Source of the DNA: Promethearchaeota archaeon
Lineage (GTDB): Archaea > Asgardarchaeota > Lokiarchaeia > Sigyniarchaeales > SOKP01
DNA: 46,416 bases
Direction of reading: 5' to 3'
Assembly: GCA_016839585.1 (NCBI GenBank)
Contig: JAEOTZ010000077.1
Location: 1 to 46,416 of the forward strand
Shown piece by piece: positions 40,234 to 46,416 of the stretch. Below the pieces are notes generated by a model. That model did no database searches. It saw nothing but the letters and a program-made list of their open reading frames with translations, and was not told the origin of the DNA. The stretch's first letter is position 1, and each line of letters starts with the position of its first letter. Made by a program: the position numbers and the translations under genes.

Positions 40234-41277
40234 CTATTTAAAGATCTTTCCTGCTCCTCCATGTGTAAGTTCCTCTCCTAATGCTACACGAACAAGGTTA
40301 CTAATAATGTATGGTTCTAATCCTTGAGCTTTAGCTCTACTCCTAAGACCAAGAACACATATAGGGCATAAAAATACCATTGCTTCGGCTCCAGCTTGTT
40401 TTGCATCTATTAAATTTCTCATGCGCCACTCTTCTTGTTCGTCTTTCGAGACATTTAACATTGAGCCTTGGATTGATCCACAACAAAGGGCGTTTTCCCG
40501 GTCATACTTTCTATTTACTCTCTCAACCCCAATTAATTCAAAGAGTTCATCTAACATGTTATCTTTTTCGAAAGTATATCTGGAAGCACAAGGTTGTTGA
40601 TACGCAATTTTCATATTTAATTTTTTTATTTGATCAATATGATCTTTAACATAATCTCTTAAATATTCGATTATATGTATTGGTTTGAATGGTACTTCTA
40701 TTCCATATTCCTTTACTTTATTTGTTAACATTGCGTAGCAATCATCATGAAATAAAATTATTTCTTTAGCACCTGTTTTAGCAAGAGTATCAACAAATTT
40801 TTGAGCATTTTCCTTTAACAAACTTGGTCTACCTGCATGAATCCATCCAAAGTAGCAAAAATATTTTCCTCCTTTCAAGAACGTCAATCCATCAAAAAGT
40901 TGTCCTTCTAAAACTCCTGGTAATAGATCTCCAAGAGAGCATATACTCATAACTGGTTTTTCTGGTTTACCTTTAATAATCTTAGATGGAAGAGCTGAAC
41001 CCAGGTTAAACATACGAATTGCGGCTTCAGTGATTTTAAAAGATCCCGTTTCTTCTTGTCTATCATTAATCAAATCAAATGGGTTAGCCCCTTCAGGACA
41101 TATCATATTACAAGCAGCACAAGTAATGCAATCAGTAGTTACAGGAGTATTTTCTCCATCAATTAACTTTTTAAATTCAATTTTAGCTTTATCTTCTGGA
41201 TATGCTAAATATGGGCATTTTATTAAGCACTCTCCGCATAGAGTGCATTTTGATTCATCAAACATTTTCTTTAGCAA
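40234..41277 (-). CDS. (Fe-S)-binding CCG-domain oxidoreductase (HdrD/GlpC-like)
   Basis: A 347-residue protein. Two ferredoxin-type [4Fe-4S] motifs, CTLCGECLIKCP (about residues 11-22) and CITCAACNMICP (about 55-66), are followed by two cysteine-rich CCG-like modules. The first has DDCYAMLTNKVKEYGIEV, and the second AYQQPCASRYTFEKDNMLDE with ENALCCGSIQGSML and MVFLCPICVLGLRSRA. The family includes heterodisulfide reductase subunit D and anaerobic glycerol-3-phosphate dehydrogenase subunit C and moves electrons between flavoproteins or quinones. The start may be TTG (41277) or the ATG at 41265. No flavin partner is in the window. It is on the same strand as the UvrD helicase gene, but the two functions differ, so common transcription is not assumed. 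Confidence 0.8.
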   Translation of the reverse strand: MLKKMFDESKCTLCGECLIKCPYLAYPEDKAKIEFKKLIDGENTPVTTDCITCAACNMICPEGANPFDLINDRQEETGSFKITEAAIRMFNLGSALPSKIIKGKPEKPVMSICSLGDLLPGVLEGQLFDGLTFLKGGKYFCYFGWIHAGRPSLLKENAQKFVDTLAKTGAKEIILFHDDCYAMLTNKVKEYGIEVPFKPIHIIEYLRDYVKDHIDQIKKLNMKIAYQQPCASRYTFEKDNMLDELFELIGVERVNRKYDRENALCCGSIQGSMLNVSKDEQEEWRMRNLIDAKQAGAEAMVFLCPICVLGLRSRAKAQGLEPYIISNLVRVALGEELTHGGAGKIFK

Positions 41278-41384
41278 ATATTTTTAATTATTTTAATTCT
41301 AATATCTAAAAATTATAAAATAATTAAAGGGAGAAAGTTTAATAATCTTTTTTAGAAGTAAATAGAAAATCTTAATAGCTATGA

Positions 41385-41678
41385 TTAAGGTAAACCTATC
41401 ATTATTTTAAAGGCAGCTGTTTCTTCACCCTCATCAACAGTAGTGATTGTATAAGCAATATCATATTTATCCCGAATACTAGCTACTAATTGAGTAGTTA
41501 TAAATTTCATTCTTGTGGATGTATTTCTCCCTTGCCATTCCCAAACTTTCTGATTATAAGCATCAACAAAAAGAAAAATTTTATCTGAATCTAATAGTTC
41601 AAATAAAGGAACATTTTCTTCAATTTTTATTTCTTCAAATTCTTCTAATTGATTGTTAAGTTGATATACAATAATCAA
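41385..41678 (-). CDS. gelsolin-like single-domain protein (possible actin regulator)
   Basis: A 97-residue protein. DSDKIFLFVDAYNQKVWEWQ followed by GRNTSTRMKFITTQLVASI resembles the core of a gelsolin domain: a hydrophobic strand ending in an acidic residue (as in FLLD), a variable turn, VWxWxG plus a Thr/Ser-rich loop, and then the long amphipathic helix. A last strand (KIMIGL) closes the unit. Asgard archaea encode one- and two-domain gelsolin proteins that sever or cap actin. Here only one domain is present. The match is by pattern only, and a different ADF-H-like or unrelated alpha/beta protein cannot be excluded. Start is TTG at 41678. It stands alone next to a divergent membrane-anchored nuclease gene. 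Confidence 0.5.
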   Translation of the reverse strand: MIIVYQLNNQLEEFEEIKIEENVPLFELLDSDKIFLFVDAYNQKVWEWQGRNTSTRMKFITTQLVASIRDKYDIAYTITTVDEGEETAAFKIMIGLP

Positions 41679-41807
41679 TGTTATTGAATCTCTTTTTCAT
41701 CTCGTTATATCATATTTAGAATTTTTTATTTATAAATTTTTTTTAAAATTTTCTTACCTCCTTAAATTTAAATATGAGAAAGAACATAATTAGCTTAGAA
41801 AATTATC

Positions 41808-42347
41808 ATGAATAATTTTTGGGCAATTTTCATTCTTATTGGGATTATTTTCCTCATTGTACTTATAGTCATTTATATTTGTATTCGAAAATTCCTTAAA
41901 ACTTTAAAAAAACCTGAGAAACAAGAAAAAATAATCTCTTTCAAGTGTCTTGATGGTTATATAGTTAAGTCAAAAGGCGAATTAATTATTGATAATTATC
42001 TATTTTTTCTTGGTTTGAAGCATATATATGAAAAGAGGGTAAAAATAAATGGTCAAACAATCAAATGTGATTGGTATTTGCCAGAAGCCCAAATTTACTT
42101 TGAATATTGGGGTTATTATGGTAAAGCATATATTAAAAGAAAAAAGGAAAAAATAAAATTATATAAAAAAGGTAAATTGAAACTATTATCAATCGAAAAT
42201 AATATGTTTAAGGATATATGTACTAATTTGAATAATAAATTGAATAAATTTATCAAACTAAACAAAAAGAGTACTATGAAAAACTACTGTCCTAGCTGCG
42301 GTACATACCTTGATGAACGATTTCAAAATAATCTTAATCTTATTTAA
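41808..42347 (+). CDS. membrane-anchored PD-(D/E)XK nuclease-like protein with C-terminal ribbon half
   Basis: A 179-residue protein. A TM segment (residues about 4-28) and a basic stretch (RKFLKTLKKPEKQEK) anchor it at the inner face of the membrane. The domain GYIVKSKGELIIDNYLFFLG then IYEKRVKINGQTIKCDWYLP and AQIYFEYWGYYGKAYIKRKK fits the PD-(D/E)XK fold as in DUF559/DUF2726-like nucleases. The catalytic set would be SK.E, D in CDWYLP and E in FEYWG, with later K residues. The end is CPSCGTYLDERFQNNLNLI, a single CxxC, that is, half a zinc ribbon, suggesting either a truncated ribbon or pairing with a partner. No restriction partner is seen. Could act on incoming or broken DNA at the membrane; inference only. 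Confidence 0.6.
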   Translation: MNNFWAIFILIGIIFLIVLIVIYICIRKFLKTLKKPEKQEKIISFKCLDGYIVKSKGELIIDNYLFFLGLKHIYEKRVKINGQTIKCDWYLPEAQIYFEYWGYYGKAYIKRKKEKIKLYKKGKLKLLSIENNMFKDICTNLNNKLNKFIKLNKKSTMKNYCPSCGTYLDERFQNNLNLI

Positions 42348-42416
42348 TGATTTAAAAACTTGTTAATTCTGACAAAGAAATCTATAATATAATTCTGAAT
42401 TTTTTTTAAAATCTTT

Positions 42417-42797
42417 CTAAAAGTTATTTTGATATTTTCTCCTTCTTAATTTAGATATGAGATGGCCTTTAGAGAGAAGTTGAATTCCAAATTGAGAACT
42501 ATAATCACGTGAAAAATCAGTAACTATATTACAAATCATAATACCTCCTTGCACTTCAGTATCTATACAAGCTTTATTTAATTGTCGTAATTGTGTAATG
42601 GAGATTTCTCTTTTCCAATCACGTATAAACATACCATATAAAGAATTTTCATTTTTAACTAATGCATCAAAAATCCAAATTTTCCCAGATTTACCTTTTA
42701 CTTTTCGGGGACCTTCAATAAATTCATACTTATCTGAAAAAACATTTTTAGTTAATTCAGTTAAACTTTTATCTCCTAAAGACATAGAAAACACCAT
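42417..42797 (-). CDS. restriction-endonuclease-like (PD-(D/E)XK) small protein
   Basis: A 126-residue protein. GKSGKIWIFDALVKNENSLY then GMFIRDWKREISITQLRQLN gives D...(about 17 residues)...D-x-K, a plausible PD-(D/E)XK core with a variant second acidic residue, followed by the alpha helix and the GGIMICNIVTDFSRDYSSQF strand common in Mrr/RecB-like domains. The N-terminus has a leading helix (TELTKNVFSDKYEFIEGPRK). Cytosolic, no ribbon or TM segment. The assignment is tentative because the motif is short and the second acid is not the standard one. It is convergent with the membrane-anchored nuclease gene (70 bp between stops) and could be part of the same DNA-processing set. Confidence 0.4.
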   Translation of the reverse strand: MVFSMSLGDKSLTELTKNVFSDKYEFIEGPRKVKGKSGKIWIFDALVKNENSLYGMFIRDWKREISITQLRQLNKACIDTEVQGGIMICNIVTDFSRDYSSQFGIQLLSKGHLISKLRRRKYQNNF

Positions 42798-42966
42798 TTT
42801 TAACTTTTAAAGAACTTTTAAAGTATCATTTAAATATTACTTCAATAACCATCTACATATTACTTAAAAATATGTATTATCGAGAGAATATACACCAACT
42901 AGTTTGAAGATTGTTTAATTAAATTAAAAGAAGAGTCTCATCATTATAAATTGTAATAAAATAATT

Positions 42967-43488
42967 CTATTCTAATTCACGACCACAAGTTGTACAAATT
43001 TTTTCTCCTTTTTGTATTTTCGATCCACACTCACAACAAAAATTTTTTTCGCCAGTTGATGTAGGTTGTGGTATAGATTTAGGAATAGAAGTCTGTACTG
43101 GTGGAGGGGACACATATTGTGGGGGTGCCACTGATTTGGCGGAGATTCGGTTAAAAACTGCGTTCCAGATTCTTTGGAGTGATTGTCTTCCATGAACTGG
43201 ACAATTACACTTATGTAAAGTCCAAGGTCCATCCATTTTCATCCAAGTTCCAACAGCTTCTTGTCCACATCTCATACATCGATATATTCCATCACGAATA
43301 AGATCAATTACCTGCTCTAAAGCTACTATTGGAAGTTTGAATACTCTAGTTCCATGTTTAGGACATTTCTGTTTTACAATAACTTTCTGTCCACTAATTT
43401 TTAACAAAAATATAGTTCCAATTTGCCCACACTTAGGACAGAAGAACATTTCACGAAATTTTGGAAAACTCATTGAATTTTTGCTCAA
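42967..43488 (-). CDS. protein with three zinc-ribbon modules
   Basis: A 173-residue protein with about three zinc-binding modules. MFFCPKCGQIGTIFLLKISG with QKCPKHG is the first. GIYRCMRCGQEAVGTWMKMD with HKCNCPVHGRQ is the second, closely similar to the first: a CPKCGx(n)CPKHG-like repeat. After a proline-rich linker (APPQYVSPPPVQTSIPKSIP) comes a classic C-terminal ribbon, NFCCECGSKIQKGEKICTTC. The frame opens at TTG (43488), and ATG at 43473 is a possible start. The duplicated first two modules are unusual. It probably binds nucleic acid or partner proteins; no specific function is claimed. It is on the minus strand, with its own AT-rich region before it. Confidence 0.65.
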   Translation of the reverse strand: MSKNSMSFPKFREMFFCPKCGQIGTIFLLKISGQKVIVKQKCPKHGTRVFKLPIVALEQVIDLIRDGIYRCMRCGQEAVGTWMKMDGPWTLHKCNCPVHGRQSLQRIWNAVFNRISAKSVAPPQYVSPPPVQTSIPKSIPQPTSTGEKNFCCECGSKIQKGEKICTTCGRELE

Positions 43489-43613
43489 ATTTTTATTTTT
43501 TTTTAATGAGAATATAGAAAACTTTATAATAAATTTATATTTGATTTTAACTCTACAAATTCAGAATATTATAAATTATTTAAAGCCTAAAAATACTCAT
43601 TATTATTCTATCA

Positions 43614-44435
43614 TTAGACCATTTTATAAAGCGGGTATTTACCCTCCTCACTAACACCGTATTCTTTAACAAATGGTATTAAATTATTATGTAAAATATC
43701 AATAAGACCATTTGCAACTATATCACATATAAATTTACATTCAAAATAATCCTCCGGCATATATTCACATTTTGGATTAAGTTTATTGCATAATCTTTTT
43801 ACTTGAAGTGATAATCCTTCTGCATGGAGTGGGAGAAAGTGATCCCAACTGTCCTTAAATCCCGCTAATTGACTAGGAGCAACTTGTCTAATAGAATCCT
43901 TCAGTTTTTTTAAATTTTCTATGGATTTTTCTCCAGATTTTTTTCCAATTCTTTTTTCAATCTTTTTTAATTCCTGTTTAGCTTCTAATTGACAAAGAAA
44001 TACCATTTTTTCAAGTAATCTTTCTGCTTCTTTGGTTTTTATAGTATCTACTATTTTCCAATCCCCTGCTTTTTTACAGTCAATAGCTTTGAATTCTGGA
44101 TTTGAAAAATTAGTGGGATAGATATAACATTGTGGTGGTTTTATTCCTGAATTATGTACACTACACCCATTAATCTTTTTATCAAACAAAAAACACTTCC
44201 CTTTTTCCTCATCAAATCTTAAGTGGAAACTAAAAACATTACTTCTTATAAAATCTTTCTTAGTAGCATATCCCCGTTTAATATATTCTTTAGCTAAGAC
44301 TTTAGGAACATCAATTTTAATTGAACAACAATCTCCATGGCAGATGGATGGATCAACACACATCGGCCCTTCAATTGCAGATCTCATTAAATAATTGAAT
44401 TTTTTCACAATTTTCCAAAACAATTCATTAACCAC
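43614..44435 (-). CDS. YkgJ/DUF3109-like Fe-S or zinc cluster protein
   Basis: A 273-residue protein. CVDPSICHGDCCSIKIDVPK contains the family's CxxxxxCxxxCC motif, and KGKCFLFDKKINGCSVHNSG followed by IKPPQCYIYPTNF supplies the remaining cysteines, the pattern of the YkgJ-type Cys cluster domain (family: C..C.g.CC...; C.fl....C.iY..RP..C..fP). The C-terminal part (EAERLLEKMVFLCQLEAKQE ... CEYMPEDYFECKFICDIVAN) is helical with more cysteines. The reading frame opens with GTG at 44435. The family's function is not established; it is usually assumed to bind a metal cluster. It diverges from the large gene at 44607. Confidence 0.65.
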   Translation of the reverse strand: MVNELFWKIVKKFNYLMRSAIEGPMCVDPSICHGDCCSIKIDVPKVLAKEYIKRGYATKKDFIRSNVFSFHLRFDEEKGKCFLFDKKINGCSVHNSGIKPPQCYIYPTNFSNPEFKAIDCKKAGDWKIVDTIKTKEAERLLEKMVFLCQLEAKQELKKIEKRIGKKSGEKSIENLKKLKDSIRQVAPSQLAGFKDSWDHFLPLHAEGLSLQVKRLCNKLNPKCEYMPEDYFECKFICDIVANGLIDILHNNLIPFVKEYGVSEEGKYPLYKMV

Positions 44436-44606
44436 TATACTAGATACCCTCTTAAATAGTATTTCTTCTTGTTTTAGATGCCTTATTATTTTATAAGTAT
44501 TAATAAGGTAGCATTTTATCTAATTAATTTTAAATTACCAAAACTTTATTTTTTTATTACTTAATAAAATTTAATTATTATATAATTTTTTAAAAAGATT
44601 ATATAG

Positions 44607-46416
44607 ATGAGCGAAACTATGAGTGATTTAATTGTAATAGACATTACTGAGAATGAAAAAATACTTTTAGATGGTTCATTAAAGCAAAAAGAAATAAAAG
44701 GTAATGGAAAATTAGTTTTAAAAAATCCATCACAAAAAAGTAGATTATGGAATCTTTCTTGCGACTTAAAGGAAACTGTAAATACTTCTATCAAATCTAG
44801 AGAATTAGACATAGGAACTCTAAATCCTACACAGGAACTCATACAAGAATACGAAATACAAAATCTTAAACAACCAAATTTAATAATAAACGAAATTTTT
44901 GATACAGAAACATCAATTTCCGATAAAGTTAATAATGCATTTCTTTATCTAAGGGAAAATCAATGTAAATTAAGGCTAACACTTATCAATCCTTTAGATT
45001 TACCCATCTTAGATATAAAACTGAATCGAGAAATGCCTACTATACTTCAAGATATTGAAATTCCAACACCAAATTTAGGAACTGTTAACATTAAAGAAGA
45101 AGGAGAAAAGAGATATTTATCTTGGGAGATAGTTTCTTTAGAAGGTAAATCTCGCGCTGAATTAGATATACATTGTACAGTAAATGTACAAGAAACAAAC
45201 ATACAATCTTTAGGAGCTTTAAAAGTAAGTTATTTAATAAACAACTATAAATTAACAATGATTAATCCTGAAGTGAGAGGTCTTACTGATTCTATGAGCG
45301 GAATAGATAGAGATGAAGGATCACAACCAGGAATATGGGATTGCAATGTAGAATTCATTAATGAATCTGAATTTCAAGTAAGACTTGAAGATGTAAAAGT
45401 GTCTCACAGAATTACGACCGGAGCTGAAACTGTGGTCTCTCAAACTCCTGATAAACTTTTAAATCCCGACCAATCTTGGAGTTTTGATTTCCAAGTTGAA
45501 AATCAAAATGTTCCAGAACTAAGTTCATCAATAGAATTTACTCCTTTGTTTTTAGTAATTACACGAGTAATTGGTGAAATTAATAAAGAATCTACTATCT
45601 ATTCCGTATTAACCGCAACAATAGATAAAACACTTAATCCTCCTGAGGTTAATGCTTATGCTAACACATATATGACAATACAAAATACAATTATTAATAA
45701 TGGAACAGCAAACATTGATACTATCACTATTACAGATGAGATCCCTAAGGATTTTATCCCTCCTGAACTAAGAAGTATTACTATCAAATTATTTAGTGCT
45801 TCTAAAACTGTAGATATTAGTTCTAGACAAGAATTTACACGAAAATTTGAAATTGATCCAGATGATTTAGAACCTGATAAAGATCATAGAATTCATATAG
45901 AATTGTTCAATTTAGAAAGTGAATTACCACCAGAAGCAAAAATAACAGTAAATTATGCTCTTTTAGCAAAAAATCCAAAACCAGAAACTGCATATAATAC
46001 TCCAATTACAATAAATGTAAATTCATCAATTCCTGGAAAACCATTTATAATTTCTCCAGTTGAACCTCCAAATATTAAGGTCAAATATGTAAAAAGAAAG
46101 CTCAAAACTTTAAAAAGTATAAAACCAGGAATGGCTGAAGGAGAATTCAGTATAAATGTACGAATTCAAAATAAAGGAAGCGTAGAATTAGAAAAAATTA
46201 CTATTAAAGATAAAATTCCGATGGGTTTTAGTTTAGCTGGCTTCACTCCTCCTGAAGGTGCTATTCATGAAATTGTTAAGATAGGCGAGGAATCAGAATT
46301 GCAGGTAAAAATTCCTGAATTAAAAGGAAATGAGTCAATTATAATCAATTATAATTGTTCTGGTTCAGGTGATTATCCTAGATATGAACCTCAAGTTATT
46401 GTTCAAGGCAGAGAAG
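44607..46416 (+). CDS. long Ig-like/DUF11-like repeat protein without signal peptide (partial)
   Basis: The frame runs from ATG 44607 (or 44619) to the window end without a stop, more than 600 codons. The N-terminus (SETMSDLIVIDITENEKILL) has no signal peptide or membrane segment. The body is beta-rich with repeating features: NTIINNGTANIDTITITDEI plus PKDFIPPE, and later RIQNKGSVELEKITIKDKIP plus MGFSLAGFTPPEG. These resemble DUF11/CARDB-type immunoglobulin-like domains, but DUF11 proteins are normally exported. A cytosolic beta-sandwich protein of this size suggests a scaffold or coat-like role; that is inference. A GATTATATAG stretch before the ATG is the likely translation-initiation region. 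The minus-strand gene at 44435 is divergent, with about 170 bp of AT-rich shared promoter. Confidence 0.7.
   Translation, partial: MSETMSDLIVIDITENEKILLDGSLKQKEIKGNGKLVLKNPSQKSRLWNLSCDLKETVNTSIKSRELDIGTLNPTQELIQEYEIQNLKQPNLIINEIFDTETSISDKVNNAFLYLRENQCKLRLTLINPLDLPILDIKLNREMPTILQDIEIPTPNLGTVNIKEEGEKRYLSWEIVSLEGKSRAELDIHCTVNVQETNIQSLGALKVSYLINNYKLTMINPEVRGLTDSMSGIDRDEGSQPGIWDCNVEFINESEFQVRLEDVKVSHRITTGAETVVSQTPDKLLNPDQSWSFDFQVENQNVPELSSSIEFTPLFLVITRVIGEINKESTIYSVLTATIDKTLNPPEVNAYANTYMTIQNTIINNGTANIDTITITDEIPKDFIPPELRSITIKLFSASKTVDISSRQEFTRKFEIDPDDLEPDKDHRIHIELFNLESELPPEAKITVNYALLAKNPKPETAYNTPITINVNSSIPGKPFIISPVEPPNIKVKYVKRKLKTLKSIKPGMAEGEFSINVRIQNKGSVELEKITIKDKIPMGFSLAGFTPPEGAIHEIVKIGEESELQVKIPELKGNESIIINYNCSGSGDYPRYEPQVIVQGRE

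Noticed and set aside
44561-44842. Minus-strand frame opposite the start of the long repeat protein
   Set aside because: The plus strand is continuously open for over 600 codons with a beta-repeat pattern; this is its shadow.

Overview
The window is strongly AT-rich archaeal DNA and most likely comes from an Asgard archaeon (Promethearchaeota, Lokiarchaeia-like); this is inferred from gene content without database searches. Archaeal markers are Alba, a small histone-fold protein, the nurA-herA-mre11-rad50 operon, a thiolase/DUF35 pair, Shine-Dalgarno plus TATA-type promoters and T-rich terminators. Features that point to Asgards are a GOLPH3/GPP34-family protein, a probable single-domain gelsolin-like protein, a Ser/His SEC11-type signal peptidase, SDS22-like leucine-rich repeats, and many zinc ribbons and tail-anchored membrane proteins.

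Layout. (1) 1-5.8 kb: the end of an HD-domain hydrolase, decayed coding sequence, small membrane proteins, a minus-strand operon (PH-like membrane protein, GOLPH3-like protein, two further small genes, the last interrupted by a stop), and a divergent ribbon-helix-helix-type regulator behind an unusually symmetric operator-like region. (2) 5.8-9.2 kb: a gene graveyard around tRNA-Ala(GGC), with remnants of a zinc-ribbon membrane protein, a LAGLIDADG-like protein, an LRR protein and an alpha/beta hydrolase, plus two diverged repeat copies flanking an intact beta-propeller surface protein. (3) 9.2-14.2 kb: surface proteins (LVIVD propeller, HEFHH metalloprotease), a zinc-ribbon protein, an ICMT-like methyltransferase and a membrane-anchored double-winged-helix regulator. 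Three of these genes share an 18-bp box just upstream of the TATA element. (4) 14.2-25.1 kb: acyl-CoA and redox metabolism (two-subunit CoA-transferase with a nitroreductase between the subunits, thiolase plus DUF35), DUF169 with a decayed duplicate, corrinoid adenosyltransferase, MFS transporter, M28 peptidase, LRR membrane protein. (5) 25.1-31.2 kb: SAM methyltransferase, lipid kinase, signal peptidase, Alba, SWIM-like protein, histone-fold protein. (6) 31.7-41.3 kb: the DNA end-resection operon rad50, mre11, herA, nurA, then a UvrD-family helicase and an Fe-S oxidoreductase. (7) 41.4-46.4 kb: gelsolin-like protein, two candidate PD-(D/E)XK nucleases (one membrane-anchored), zinc-ribbon and cysteine-cluster proteins, and a long Ig/DUF11-like protein running off the window.

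The genes work together mainly in three groups: end resection and recombination (HerA/NurA/Mre11/Rad50, possibly the helicase and nucleases), a co-regulated cell-surface set (18-bp box), and CoA-thioester metabolism. No intact mobile element and no CRISPR array is seen. Several small genes are broken by frameshifts or lack a canonical start, which could be real decay or assembly error.
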